A stretch of DNA of 64,000 nt from Chrysomallon squamiferum (taxonomy: Eukaryota; Mollusca; Gastropoda; Neomphalida; Peltospiridae). Location of the stretch: the NCBI GenBank assembly GCA_012295275.1, contig CM022671.1:17459456-17523455 (forward strand). Reading direction: 5' to 3'. This document shows, piece after piece, positions 14,907-26,089 of the stretch. The translations under genes and the position numbers were made by a program. The notes under the pieces were generated by a model, which was given only the letters and a program-made list of their open reading frames with translations, had not been told where the DNA came from and did no database searches. Position 1 is the first letter of the stretch; each line of letters starts with the position of its first letter.

Positions 14907-17900
14907 TCCTGCTGTTCCTCTTTGATGACTTTTATTCGCAAAATTCGAAAACTATAATTTTTAAAGAACAGAGCATTCTAATGTTGCATTCTACGTTTTA
15001 ACGGCTTTGTTTCTGTACACAGTAATAAGCATGCAGACATTAACAATGGTTTTCAGGGTTGCTGTGAGAAAAACGACCGGCCTTATTGCACTGGAAATGT
15101 ATCTGATAAATAAGGTGTAATATGATCGAATAATAGACTGTGAACTGATGATACGTTACAAGTCTTTATTACATATTAGTTATCTGCTTTGTGCTATAGA
15201 CTGATACATATTTCTAATATCTGTTTCTTCGATGGTTTCTCTCAGTCTAGCTGTAGCCTCCCTCCACCCTTTTTTAAATTTATTTATTTAATGTTGACAA
15301 CCAATATATTTTATTGTCAACTCATTTAATCTTCAGTGATAATAACTACACCACAATGATGATATCCCTTACTGTCCTTTTTTCCCATTCTGGATTCGCC
15401 CCTTATTTATACCAATACTTTATAAGTATACTCGACTGGAAAGCAATCGTCTTGGTCTGTAACTGATTTAGAAAATTCATTTTTTGATGACAGATTATGG
15501 CTTACTAGCATCTCAGTGTAGACTAAATCGCATTATATGCGTATAAGAACATTTTTATTACTGTATGAAGACGAGATATCTCGTGGCATGAAAACTGTTT
15601 CCTAACATAGAATTTATTTTGTGTTTTCCTCACGATGTGTGCAATATAATAACAATGTGTGTGTGTGAGTGTGCATGTTTGTGTGTGTGTTTATGTATGT
15701 ATGTATGTATGTATGTATGTATGTATGTATGTATGTATGTATATATATATATATATATATATATAGTAATGGAAAAAGGAACTGTGCATGATATAATAGT
15801 TCATACAACGGCACATTTTCCAAAATTACAGAAAGGCACAATCAATACATATTCATAAAAGCATTGTCTTCAATATTCTGGTCATGGTTCAGTCCTTACA
15901 CATGCATTTCATGCAAGGTGCACAATTTTATGTTTTGCCTGTTTTGGGGCCACATGATACTCACACACGTTGTTTAACCCTTTGTAACTCTAAAAACATA
16001 TGTCTGTTTAACAGAATACGAAAGTCACGTCATGTCACGTCTTTCCGAAAACCTACGTCCTCGCGCCGTTGCTATGCTGCAGGCAGGAACAGCACAGAAC
16101 GAAATTGCTCGCCATTTTGGTGTAGACCGATAACTTGACAAGGGGAGGCTGTCAGAGTGTGACGTCACGTTAACAAAGATGACCACATTAGGTTGGTTCA
16201 TTTACGAAAATTGCCACTTTTAACAGCTTGAACCATTCCTGCCATTAGCGCCAGGACCGTACTGAATCGACTACTGAAACGTAACATCCGGCCCTGACGA
16301 CCAGCCCACTTTTACGACCACATCATTGGCAGACTCATTTGAAATGGTGTCAACAACATCTAAGGTTCAGGCGACAAAACTGGTACACTGCACCGTTCAT
16401 AGATATGTCTGAGTTTCACCTGGGCAGCGCTGATGGACACGCAATGATCTATGGACGTCAAGGGGAACGTTTTGTCGGCGCTTGCGATATTCAACGTCGT
16501 TCATTTGGAGGCGAAAGAATGATGGTTTGCGGCTGTATCAAATCTCACGGACGGACCCGCCTGTTTCTCCGCACCTCTCACCAGTTGAACATGGCTGGGA
16601 TGGAATGGAACGACGTTTACGTTGTAACCAGAATCAGGCGGTAACGCTTGCCCAGCTGGTACAACCTTTGACTGAGATAAGGAACTCCATTCCACAAGTA
16701 TTTTACAACCGTCTAGTTCTGTCTATGCGGTGACGTTTACCATATCTGCATCAATTTACTGCTTATCGTGGTCACACGCCAAACTGACTCTGTGTATTAA
16801 CTTTTTGAACCACCCCTCTTTTGGCACGGAAGGACAAAGACGAATGAGTTCATCACAAACCTGAGATGCCTCTGATGAGACTCGAACGTATGGCACCCAT
16901 TCGCTCACACTCTGGAGGTTGATGACCAAGCCAACCTTTGAACAAACTGCTCAGTAATCAAGGATAATCATCGCTGCCTTGTAAATTTTCTGGTATATTT
17001 ATTTTGGTGGTTAACCTGTATCTGTGTTTGTATATATGTATATGTATATGTATATGTTTAATTTTTTTTTTTTTTTTTTGTTATGTTCAGAGGTATGTGT
17101 TTAAATATGTATGTTTAAATAAGTTTATCCCTTCTATTTATTTACGTAATCACAATACTTTATTTATTATTAAAATAATTTTAAAAAATCAAATTAAAAA
17201 AAAAAAAAAAAAAAAAAATTGTGAACCTCCTTAGCTTTGTGAACAAAGAATGTAAAGATCAGGTCATATAAATTGCATGTTTTCTTATCTTAATCACAGT
17301 AAGTAAATACACACTCAAGCATATATACACAATTATATAGACACTCACATACACACACACACGTGTATATATGTTTGGGTGTGTGTGTGCGTGCGTATAT
17401 ATATATATGTGTGTGTGTGTGTGTTGTCTACATGCTTTTATCTTTGTAACCAAAACAGTGTAATTACATTTAACGATTAATAATTCATATACACAGAATT
17501 CTGAATAATTCATCCGTAACTAATGTGGAGAATTATTATATTTTTTTTTTTTTTTTTATTTTATTTATTTTTTTTTTTTTTTTTTTTGGCATTATTTCGT
17601 ATACGTATGTTATCAACGGAATTATCAGTTCCCAGTAGAGCGTTGAAATCCAGTTTTTTTAAAGTAACGTAACAGAATAAACATCCTGCAAGTTACTCGG
17701 CTTTTCAGTCGCCATTGTTATCAAGACAAAAAAATTTACCTTGCATGTATTCGAGTTAGGATAATCGTTAAAACATTTTATATTTTCTCGCTAAACGAAA
17801 CTGTCAAGCGGATATGACGTCATGTAGAAAAGTTAGTTTTTATAATGTCGATCGTTATCACTGTTTAGGGATATGAACTATCGATTGTTTTCTGGAGATA

Positions 17901-19721
17901 TTTCTTAGAAAATATGTTTTGTATCATAAAATATTTGTAAAGTTCAAAATGAGTGTTTTAGTTCTTCTCGTTTTAATAATTAAATTCAGTTAATTCCGTA
18001 CTGCTTCTAAGTCGAAGTATGTTTTGTGTTGGCATTTCTTTCTTTCGTTCCTTATTAATTAAATTTCCTTGGTATTTTTTTTATTTTTTTATTTTATTAT
18101 TATTTTTTTTTATTTTGCTTTTTATTTATTTATTTATGAATTTATTTATAATGGAAATGCATTTATTTATTATTATTAATTTTTGTTCTTGAATGTTATT
18201 TCCACCACGATACTGACGCACCAGTTCACGTTGTGAAAACATGGACACTCCCTTATGTTATATAACCGTCGTAATTGACTATTTATGCTTCATGGATGAA
18301 ACATTGAGATATATGAAAATAATTCCTAATATATTCAAATTTAATGATTTAATCATTACATTATGAAGTCAAACAGAAACTTATCGAATTTCCACTCAAT
18401 TCCCCTTGACATTACAAGTTATTTTCGTAATACAAAATCACCAGGTTCACTTGTACTCGCTTGATATTAAACTGCCCAATACCGTTACCTTTTATTTCCA
18501 GTTCCGAACACTGCTCCAGAACCAGTATGCTTAAAATATTCCTTCATCTTTTCTAATCGCTTTTTCTAAATTAATAATTAAATTATTTTTATTTTTATTT
18601 TATTTTGAACTTCTTTTTTCCTTTTTCTTTCATTCTTTCTTTTTCGTGCTTATTTTTTTTTACTTTAGTTTATTTTTATTATTATTATTTATGTTGTTTT
18701 TTGGGGGGTTTTAATTTGCGACGGTAAAGATATGTTATTTAACTTTTTTTCTTCCCAGATAATCGTTGCAGAAGAAATAAGTATTTTGTGATTAATAATA
18801 ATTAACTTAGTATTGGGGTTCATTGTCCTTAGACAGAATCAATCATCTTACACAAATGATGGACGACACTGACGATATCATAACATCTTATTTAATAGTA
18901 TTTAAATTTAAACTTTATAGAAATAAATAAGAATATATTTCTGCAGATAAATAAATATAAGCACACACACTCATTGTACATATGAATGAATGTACGTATG
19001 TATGTATGTATGTATGTATGTATGTATGTATGTATGTATGTATGTATGTATGTATGTATTTATGTATGTATGTATGTGTGTGTGTGTATGTATGTGTGTT
19101 TGGTTGTTTGTATTTTTATATGTATCAGCTTTTTATCGTCTACCCATCTCTTGTAGAAAAAAAATCCTGATTTCCCTGTTAGTAAAGATATTAAACAATG
19201 GACAAACTTAACTCTACTTGAACATTCCTTTGAACCTGCAATAACAGATTTAAGAATTAAAGTACTGCAAACTACTCGTGTGTGCTTTCAGTCCTAAACG
19301 AACAAATGATGATGATGATGATGATGAAGATGATATGCTAATAATAATAATATACTAGAACTGAATATGGATACATAGACAATACTTGTGTGATATACTG
19401 AATAAATATTAAAACTTCACGCTGGAAATGTCATATCGTGTTTTAGAAACACCTTTTCTCTTTTCAACCCTCGCAGTCACCAATAAAATCTCAGCAAAAT
19501 TAACAGATCTGAAAGACGCTTTACTGTAATTTAGTAAGCAAGGAAAAAATTGAAAGAAAGAAGAAATAAAAGAGAGAAAAGTTAAGAATCAACTTTCATT
19601 TATATTTTCTTATTATTATCAACAACAACATCATCATCATCATCATCGTCGTCATTATTATTATTATTATTATCATCATCATCATCATCATCATTATTAT
19701 TATTATTATTATTATTATTAA

Positions 19722-19784
<63 letters not shown>

Positions 19785-20721
19785 GCTTTCTTGAAACGAC
19801 TAATTCTCTTTGCACCAGTGTTTCAAATTAATTTCTCTTTTTATTTCGTGCGTAGTTTGAAAAATGTCTTAGGACAATTTAAATATTTCTACTCGAACAT
19901 TGTGAAAAAGGCAATGAAAAAATAACCATCTTTATTCCTATCACCATCATGTGACAGTCACCCCTCCAACATCACCACCATCACCAGGATCATCATCATC
20001 GTCACCGTCACTATCATCATACAACACCACAGCATCACCATCACACGACAGTCACACAGATCAACACCATATACGACCATCCTCATCATCATTATCGTCA
20101 TCGTCACAATCATGACCATCATCATCATCATCATCATCATCATCACCATAACCATCATCTACTATTACTAAGACACTACTATAGCTACTCTTTCTACTAC
20201 TACTGTTATTTATAATCACTATTTATAAGCATTATTATCATCATAATTACCATAATATAAATGCTTTATTTATTTATTTATTTATTTATTATCCACATCA
20301 ATATCAACATCATCACTATGACAATAGTTTGTTTTAAACCAACACCAGTCGAACTTAACAACAAATGTAATTAATGTAATCAACCAATCATTGCTTTTCT
20401 TTAGTTTTTGTATTTTTCATGTGTTTTTTTTTTTTTTTTATTAAATAAAAATTCCTTTTTGACTATAACTTTAATTAGTTTTGTATCAATGAAAGTTATC
20501 TGACTTTTTTTTTAGTTTATTGACTTAGTCCTAATAACACTTTTATAACAATAATTTTTTTTTTTTTTTTTTTTGTGAGCTGAATAGCTATTACGAAACT
20601 GCTGACGCTAATTCCTCATTCATTAGAGAAACGAAATCGCTGCACAGTTACTGTGGCTTCTCACGTTTTATACACATAAAAAAATTAAACATAATTATAA
20701 ACATGTAAGCATACTTACCAT
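1119..20721 (-). CDS. GUCY1B2-like: Gene A: soluble guanylate cyclase beta-2-like subunit, 3' part beyond the window (6 coding exons seen)
   Basis: Paralog of the downstream-coordinate cyclase, same strand, tandem. Coding exons in transcript order: 20719-20721 (ATG, proposed), 6185-6258, 5341-5441, 3802-3985, 2768-2844, 1119-1574. All splice phases match those of gene B exactly. The visible part holds the H-NOX domain (His at residue 105, motif LDSLH) and the HNOBA/PAS-like exon. The exon corresponding to 37471-37645 of gene B is not found in 1-1118, so coiled-coil and cyclase exons must lie to the left, or the copy is truncated. No stop or frameshift interrupts any exon. By eye the protein is about 60 percent identical to gene B in exons 2 and 3 but fully identical in exon 4. 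Intron 1 is 14.5 kb, against 4.1 kb in gene B. Confidence 0.88.
1609..1677. repeat. (GA)n microsatellite
   Basis: Nearly perfect AG dinucleotides with one GGG interruption near 1661. On the transcribed minus strand it is a (CT)n tract ending 34 bases before the exon 6 acceptor of gene A. Confidence 0.98.
1760..1792. repeat. Poly(A) run
   Basis: 33 consecutive A, in intron 5 of gene A. No retrotransposon body recognised next to it. Confidence 0.95.
2386..2746. repeat. Compound (CT)n / (TATC)n / (TATG)n microsatellite
   Basis: CT-rich at 2386-2457, TATC at about 2458-2490, then TATG-rich DNA to 2746 with a long regular block at about 2697-2746. In intron 5 of gene A. Long open frames here only translate the repeat. 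Confidence 0.95.
2768..2844 (-). CDS. GUCY1B2-like: Gene A exon 5: H-NOX heme-propionate motif
   Basis: Encodes residues 122-146, including [19 protein letters not shown]. The heme-propionate motif is Y-x-T-x-R, as in gene B. The acceptor is TTTACAG, the donor GTAAATAT. A (TATG)n microsatellite begins about 20 bases beyond the donor. Confidence 0.9.
3343..3544. repeat. Compound trinucleotide repeats (TTA), (GTA), (ATT), (ATC)
   Basis: TTA at 3343-3369, GTA to about 3420, then ATT at 3481-3514 changing into ATC to 3544. In intron 4 of gene A. Confidence 0.95.
3802..3985 (-). CDS. GUCY1B2-like: Gene A exon 4: H-NOX heme-ligand exon
   Basis: Encodes residues 60-121 with the heme His in [12 protein letters not shown] at residue 105. 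The protein is the same as in gene B, and the DNA differs at one silent position in 184. Similarity continues for about 20-25 bases into the upstream intron and only about 7 bases into the downstream intron. The acceptor is AACCACAG, the donor GTGAGTAG. Confidence 0.95.
4030..4310. repeat. Degenerate AAT/AGT trinucleotide tract
   Basis: Mixed AAT, ACA and AGT triplets with GCA near 4262-4280. In intron 3 of gene A, which also holds a (CA)n run at about 4468-4504. Confidence 0.85.
5341..5441 (-). CDS. GUCY1B2-like: Gene A exon 3: H-NOX domain
   Basis: Encodes residues 26-59, with [20 protein letters not shown] and [11 protein letters not shown]. Length (101 nt) and phases equal those of the gene B exon. 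The acceptor is TTTTTTTCAG, the donor GTGAGCTA. Confidence 0.9.
6185..6258 (-). CDS. GUCY1B2-like: Gene A exon 2: start of H-NOX domain
   Basis: Encodes residues 2-25, beginning [16 protein letters not shown], plus two bases of codon 26. The acceptor is TTATTTCAG, the donor GTAAGTAA. An in-frame ATG lies 15 bases upstream across the acceptor, but using it would read intron sequence. Confidence 0.9.
8085..8285. repeat. Degenerate (CTGT)n / (ACAG)n tetranucleotide region
   Basis: CTGT runs at about 8088-8111 and ACAG/GACA-rich DNA at about 8220-8285. The two are reverse complements of each other about 110 bases apart, so the pair could fold. Confidence 0.7.
9062..9184. repeat. (AAT)n facing (ATT)n, hairpin-capable
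   Basis: TTTA repeats at 9062-9083, then AAT triplets to about 9128, an ACA-rich spacer, then TTA triplets to about 9182. The two triplet arrays are reverse complements and could form a long hairpin. Confidence 0.9.
9600..9655. repeat. (AAT)n microsatellite
   Basis: About 18 perfect AAT units, in intron 1 of gene A. Confidence 0.97.
10288..10340. repeat. (CA)n then (TATG)n microsatellite
   Basis: CA dinucleotides to 10320, then a short TATG run. The run sits between the LINE remnant and a non-repetitive stretch. Confidence 0.95.
10425..10665 (+). pseudogene. Decayed LINE reverse-transcriptase C-terminal fragment
   Basis: Translating with one stop and one frameshift gives EPVLMF, then a block equivalent to the family pattern 'VQNKACRFFLG': here [19 protein letters not shown], then [19 protein letters not shown] and, one base out of frame, [11 protein letters not shown]. 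This order (EPVL, NKACR-F-LG, DMGW, LR/LK, N-RL-TKK) is typical of the region after the reverse transcriptase domain in non-LTR elements of the Jockey/CR1-like type. The remainder of the element is missing or unrecognisable. Confidence 0.7.
11140..11173. repeat. Poly(T) run
   Basis: 34 T. Other poly(A)/poly(T) runs of 15 or more occur near 7041, 12148, 13280, 13353, 17063, 17196, 17540, 27018, 30361, 34988 and 56490. Confidence 0.95.
12733..13075. repeat. (ATT)n / (AAT)n large trinucleotide tract
   Basis: About 340 bases of ATT, AAT, ATC and finally AGT triplets, many in long perfect arrays, in intron 1 of gene A. It produces poly-Ile/Tyr/Leu pseudo-frames. Confidence 0.95.
13708..13815. repeat. 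(TAAA)n then (AGT)n repeats
   Basis: Perfect TAAA tetranucleotides to 13756, then mixed AAT/AGT triplets. Confidence 0.93.
14838..14907. repeat. (AAT)n microsatellite
   Basis: About 23 perfect units, in intron 1 of gene A. Confidence 0.97.
15691..15765. repeat. (TATG)n then (TA)n microsatellite
   Basis: Perfect TATG tetranucleotides to about 15741 followed by a TA run. Confidence 0.97.
16032..16736 (+). pseudogene. Decayed Tc1-like transposase
   Basis: A start at 16032 opens [19 protein letters not shown] then [12 protein letters not shown], the helix-turn-helix of Tc1-type transposases, ending at a TAA at 16131. After a degraded gap the frame from 16339 reads [51 protein letters not shown] and VCGCI, matching the region around the first catalytic Asp. 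A third frame gives [17 protein letters not shown] and ends [14 protein letters not shown]-stop. The part with the second catalytic Asp is deleted, and the Asp normally preceding LSP is His. It is therefore inactive. Clear terminal inverted repeats were not found. Confidence 0.85.
16846..16940 (-). mobile_element. tRNA-derived SINE copy 1
   Basis: The reverse complement contains GCCATACGTTCGAGTCTCAT, a box B-like promoter motif (GTTCGAGTC), followed by CAGAGGCATCTCAGG. The same block occurs on the plus strand at about 40125-40185, so the two are copies of one family. Only the tRNA-like head is recognised; the tail is unclear. Confidence 0.6.
18990..19080. repeat. (TATG)n microsatellite
   Basis: Some 20 TATG units with two variants near 19057 and 19076, in intron 1 of gene A. 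Confidence 0.97.
19619..19784. repeat. (ATC)n / (ATT)n trinucleotide tract
   Basis: ATC-rich at the left, then a long ATT array. A related ATC-rich, less regular stretch runs from about 19930 to 20160. Confidence 0.95.
20719..20721 (-). CDS. GUCY1B2-like: Gene A exon 1: start codon only, followed directly by intron donor
   Basis: The minus strand reads GCTTAAATG/GTAAGTATG, an ATG directly abutting a strong donor. It matches the proposed exon 1 of gene B over the ATG, donor and several flanking bases. Phase 0 fits exon 2 at 6185-6258. The DNA at about 20722-21120 is richer in GC than its surroundings and probably holds the 5' UTR and promoter. Confidence 0.6.
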
Positions 20722-21120
20722 TTAAGCCAGTATTTTATAAAGGCGCTGATACTAAAGTGGATTTATCAAAAGAAAATAGCTTTGCATTACAGCCACTTTT
20801 GATCAAAACGTGAAACACCCAGAATTTCGCTTTTCTTCCATTCCACACCCGTGATGTCGCATGCCTCAGAAGAAACCGCTGTAACGTATTAACGGACCGG
20901 TGAGTAGAAGAATAATTAACACATTTTGATCGTGAATTTGAATCGAATAAAGCCACCAGGAGCTCATCTTCTGCACCTGCTGTCTGTAAGCAGAACATCG
21001 ACCAATTACGATTTATATTGGTGAGAAATCATTATTCTTCAGTTCGCCAAGAATATAGATTAGTGACAGCAGGGAGAGGGAGGGATCGCGAGGCCTGCTG
21101 TAGACATCAGACGAATTCGC
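20722..21120 (-). promoter_or_regulatory. Probable 5' UTR and promoter region of gene A
   Basis: About 400 bases upstream of the proposed start codon with fewer repeats and higher GC than the surroundings. No TATA box or initiator could be assigned. An 87-residue minus-strand frame here (20735-20998) has no recognised homology. Confidence 0.3.
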
Positions 21121-21329
21121 CAGAGCAAACAAACAAGCAAGGGAAAGACAATGTTTGTCTTTGGCGAAGGCAAAACAACAGTTTGTTTGTTTTAATGGTA
21201 ACAAGACAGAAATGATAAAGAAACGAAGTAGAAGATGACAGTGACAGAGAAAATGAAGACATTGATTGGGAAACAGATCAGTATGGATGTATTGATTGAC
21301 ATACAGACATAGCTGAATACTGATAGAAA

Positions 21330-21475
21330 GATAACTAGATAGATAGATAGATAGAGAGACAGATAGATAGATAGAAGAAAACAAAGAAAAATAGAAAGTG
21401 TAAGAATGAAAGAAAAAGAAAGAAAGAAAGAAAGAAAGATATACAGAGACAGAGAGAGAAAGCGAGAGAGAGGTA
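21330..21475. repeat. (GATA)n, (AAAG)n and GA-rich stretch
   Basis: GATA units at about 21336-21375, AAAG units at about 21411-21440 and a GA-rich end near 21470, followed by a GT-rich zone to 21575. Confidence 0.9.
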
Positions 21476-22518
21476 ATTTACATGAATGTTTGTGTATGTT
21501 TGTGTGTGTGTGTATGTGTGTCTATTTATATGTGTGTCTGTGTGTATGTGTGTCTGGGGGTATGTGTGTGTAAGGGAAAGAGCGTAGACACATTTCTAAT
21601 TTAATTTATATTAACTTTTTATGCTTGAAATAAAAGTTAAAATTAAATTAAAAGCTTCTTAGAGCTTCAGATCTTCTTATCTTCTGCTTCCCATAGCGTC
21701 ACAACGTAACCTTATTGCGTAACAGGTCTTCGTAAAGCTTCATTACGCAGTCATTAAGTGTCTGGCTGCAAAAAAAACTCCGTTGGTCTTAGACAACTGA
21801 TCGACTTTCTTTTATTAAGACAGAGTTTTTATATATGATTTCTGTGGTAACAGTAGATGGCTACGATTGTCCAAAGATACACGACAGTTTGACTGCAGAT
21901 GTTAATTTAAATAAGCAGTAGGTATCATGATTTGATATTGACTCTAACGTAACTTTTATTATTTTTTTTTATAACAAACAGCATTTTGCAAAATACCAGT
22001 CCATGAATGCAGTCAAACTAACAAAGAAAAAAAAAAAAAAATGATGACCTACAGAAAGCATTGAGTATGTTATGTAAGAAAGGTTTTATATCTTTACCAA
22101 CAAACCTGATCAATATTAGATTGGTTAATGCGATGAATAAAATAACTGTATTTCAATATTAAAAAAAAGAGGCGAAATTGAAATGCTTGCAGTGAAGTGC
22201 CTTTAAAGCCATGTTAATGACGAATCGATGACCGAATAGAAATTCTGGGAGCATGTAACAATAAGATAACAGCGAGAGGTCTTTCATCAGTGCAGTGTAT
22301 TGACTGCGGCGTGTAGATTACCAAATCATAAAACGTAACTGGTAAGCTGAACTAAGACACAAACACATAAAAATAAAATAAAATGAAATAAAACAAAATG
22401 AAATAAAATAAACAAACAAATAAACCAGTTAAATATATACATACATGCATGTTTAGATAAATAAACAAAAAAGTAAATAAAATACTACTACTACTACTAC
22501 TACTAATACTACTACTAC

Positions 22519-22549
<31 letters not shown>

Positions 22550-23319
22550 GATGATGCCTTCGATCAAACAAACTCAATATGGAATGAAAAAACAATCAAT
22601 ACATAAATAAAAAAATAAAAAATATAACAAATCGAAAGAAAAACACTCAATAACCGACCAGAAACAATCAGTAACCTATCCCCGAAAGACTCATACGAAA
22701 AGGAAATAAATAAAAACATGCATAAAAACGAACAAAAAAGAATAAAAGGTAATTCCTGCACAGACACACGTACTAAACCAATACAGTAACAGAAACATGA
22801 TCGGATTCCTACATTATTTTTCACTGACGAAGGAAGACAATTTACCAATCATGATCGGTTTGTCCCACAACCAGACTCATATAAAACTTTAAACCTTCAG
22901 TTTGAGATTGTTAAAAAACAACAACAACAACAACGTCGAATTGATGGGTCTGAACTGCAGCAGCAAGGAAAGAACTGACGTTAGTCACGCTGTACACCCA
23001 TTTAAACGAGTAACCCGATCCACAATCAAACGTAAACGATGGAAGCCATTAACCATCAAAGTTAAGTTATAGTGGACACAGATTAATGTATCTTCTCACC
23101 GAAACGCTGACGTATCACCACGGTCGTCATGCTTGCTTTCGAGCACGTAGTTCTGTTGTTTTATTAAGGCTATTAAAACAAGAAAAAGTAACAATAAAAC
23201 TACAGATTGGTGTTTGTACTGAGAACTGTATTAAAGTGTTTCAGCAGTTATAAAAAGAAACTATTATATGTTTAATTAAAAACAACAAACAGATGGTTAA
23301 ATTGTTAAAACAGGTCTCG

Positions 23320-24070
23320 ACCAGTCAATGAATAATTATGTATTTAATGAGGCCAGTTAAAAACAACACATTTTAACACATAACTCTAAACGCTACGTAA
23401 ATAATTATATTCTGATGAGATCAGTTGAAAACTACAAATTATTAACGCTATACACTACAAGTTATATAAATAATTATGTATTCAACGAGGACAGTAAACG
23501 ATTTGACAACAAAGTACTCTCGTATGTAAATAAGTATATATTTAATGAGAGATTTAAAAACAATAAATTGTTAACAGATAATTCTACATATTGAAGAGGC
23601 TACTCAAAAACAACAAGAAATTAATTTTGTGGAAGATGAATATCATTTTATTTTAAAATTATCCATGTATATGGATTTACGACTGTTCTATAGTTAAAAA
23701 TGTTACTGGTACAAACCATCTGTTTGTAAATCTTTGCAGCTGTTGAAAGTGGCTAATTTCATAAAATTTTAAATATTCGCTCTGTTTTGTATATAATTTT
23801 CCATCCTCCATTTTTTTTTTACCACTTGTTTCTGTTTCTTTATTTTTATTTTTTTCATATGAAGTGTAAGCCAGTGAGCCGAAACGCTTGAAGCTAATAA
23901 GCTGTACCATACAATACGAAATACTCTGTTATATAAATAAGTATATATTTCATGAGGCCATTTAAAAAAAAAAATAAACGAATAAAAAATAAAAAATTTG
24001 ACAAATAACTCTAGAAAATATATATTTAAAGAGGCCAGTTAAAAACAACAAATTGTTAAGACATGACACT
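23320..24070. repeat. Degenerate minisatellite, period about 75 bases
   Basis: Repeated variants of 'TATTTAATGAGGCCAGTTAA', then AAACAACAAATTGTTAA and ATAACTCTA, spaced some 70-80 bases. At least six imperfect copies are seen at about 23325-23620, and two more at about 23930-24070 after an unrelated stretch. Confidence 0.7.
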
Positions 24071-24290
24071 ATAAGTAACAAAAATAAAATAAAATATGTT
24101 AACAGTACTCTATCAAATATATATATATAATAAAATATTTATCATTTTTTACCTAGAGATTTTCTTGTGTGAAAGATGTATCAGTTCAGAACAGTCTCTT
24201 ATCTGTTTTTAATTTTTGGGAAAATGTGTCTTTTAGACGATTTTAACTTGTTTTTCTTGTTATAAATGTCATTAACTTAGAAAGGTAAGT

Positions 24291-24292
<2 letters not shown>

Positions 24293-24384
<92 letters not shown>
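24293..24384. repeat. (TC)n microsatellite
   Basis: 92 bases of perfect TC dinucleotides. The neighbouring 24430-24545 holds degenerate ACT/AGT triplets. Confidence 0.99.
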
Positions 24385-24387
<3 letters not shown>

Positions 24388-25094
24388 ATTGCCAAAAGTC
24401 GTTTCTTAGAAAATGGGCTGATAAACGCAATACTATTACTAATACTACTACTGCTGCTACTACTGATACTGCCATCACTACTACTATTACAAATAACAAT
24501 TGTAGCAGTAGTATCAGTAACAGTAGTAGTAAGAACAACAATAACAAAAAAGTAAACAATTTTAAAATAAAATAAAAAAATTACAAAACTTAAAACAAAA
24601 AAAGAAAGATGGATGAACACTTTTCGAAGACATGAAGTTAGACACGTATTGCATGATTTACTTTCAACGTGAATTCTCTTCCGGTTACACGCGTTTCCGA
24701 CAGAGTGAAAGTCAAGATTAGTTTGCTGTCATTTCTTACAATCTTTTTTACAAGAACTGAGTGAAAAAAACACAAAAAAAATCATTTATGTCTGACTATT
24801 ATTTATAGGGCATAATTACAGCATGAGCTGTATTAAGAAAAGCACATAAAACTACGCATTAATTTTGATAACCTATATGATTTTTCATTCTTCCAGCGAT
24901 TGTTTTGTTTTATGTCTGGAATACAACAGGAATACAATTTAATACTAAATATTAACTTCAAAAGAGATATCAGGAATGTATTTCAAACTGTAAATGATTT
25001 CATAAACGCAAATTCTAAGGTAAAAGTTATCTTCATTAACTACATAATTAATTATATAACTGACTCAGCATTTGATGTTTTACTACTGAATGCA

Positions 25095-25200
25095 TTGTCA
25101 ATGACAGTGATTTTATTCTCATAAACTGTAGGTATTAGAGATATATAATAATAATCATAAAACAAAAAATTAAAATCTACATGCGTGCAAATTTAAAACC
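25095..25200. repeat. Dispersed repeat family, copy 1 (partial)
   Basis: Has TGACAGTGATTTTATTCTCA, TAAACTGTAGG, ATAATAATAATCATAAAAC and TTAAAATCTACATGCGTG in the same order as copies 2 and 3. Confidence 0.55.
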
Positions 25201-25474
25201 AGTCTTTATTAACCAATTTATTGATCGATATCATTTTTTTATTCTTTCCTTGTTTAATATTTTTCTACAGAAACTAGTTAAACTCCACGATTAAACAAAC
25301 TATGATCCTGTTGTTATAATATTTCCATAACATTATACAGTGAATGCAGTGTGTTCTAGCAATAAAATTCCATTTATCTTTTTTGTTTTTGTATTATATA
25401 TGTATATATGTATGTATGTATTTATGTACGTTTATATATTTATATGTATGCACTGTTGTATGTGTGTGTGTGTG

Positions 25475-25635
25475 TTTATTTATGTATTATTATGTGTGTA
25501 CGTATGTATGTATGTTTGTTTTTGTAATAATTTACTTCTAAAAGAATAAGATGAAGATCAGATTTTTGAAATTACTACTTACAGTTTACTTTCGTTTGTC
25601 CAATAAAATTTCAAGTTTAAATAGTGTTTAGTTTC

Positions 25636-25680
<45 letters not shown>

Positions 25681-25860
25681 TTATGTATTATTATGTTTGT
25701 ACGTATGTATGTATGTATGTTTGTTTTTGTAATAATTTACTTCTAAAAGAATAAGATGAAGATCAGATTTTTGAAATTACTATACTTACAGTTTACTTTC
25801 GTTTGTCCAATAAAATTTCAAGAAATTTAAATAGTATAATGTTTAGGAACATTTCACTGA
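25475..25860. repeat. Direct tandem duplication, unit about 200 bases
   Basis: A block containing ATTTACTTCTAAAAGAATAA, GATGAAGATCAGATTTTTGA and CGTTTGTCCAATAAAATTTC occurs at about 25475-25630 and again at about 25678-25835, nearly unchanged. The copies are separated by a (GT)n run at 25639-25678. Confidence 0.92.
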
Positions 25861-26089
25861 CTTAATAACACCACTGTCACGTTTATATATTTGAGTAATA
25901 AACATTAGTATATTTCCAAAGGTCTACAGTATTATTACGTCATATTCATACACATTTAAAAATGGATCAGTAATAATGTTAAGTATATATACATACAAAG
26001 ACGTAAATTTGTACTGCAGGTCACAAAGTAAAATAAACTGAACTCGTGTTTAAATGCTTTATTTTATATTCCAGACAGTTAACACCTAA

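Larger units (their letters stand above)
6259..20718 (-). other. Gene A intron 1 (14.5 kb), repeat- and transposon-rich
   Basis: Lies between the ATG-only exon and exon 2. It holds a decayed LINE end (about 10.4-10.7 kb), a decayed Tc1 transposase (16.03-16.73 kb), a SINE copy (16.85 kb) and many simple repeats. I saw no further coding exon. A less AT-rich, non-repetitive stretch at about 8640-8990 has no recognisable function. Confidence 0.6.

Noticed and set aside
16032-16736. Active Tc1 transposase gene
   Set aside because: There are several frameshifts and stops, a deletion of the second catalytic Asp region, and a His replacing the Asp before the LSP motif.
21018-21215. 65-residue plus-strand frame near the gene A start
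   Set aside because: No homology, no splice context, and partly low complexity. More likely promoter or intergenic DNA.
24243-24620. Long frames with Ser-Leu, Arg-Glu or Tyr-Val-Cys-Met repetition (here and at 28801, 43523, 48312, 53472, 57743 and others)
   Set aside because: Direct translations of CT/GA or TATG microsatellites with no other coding signal.
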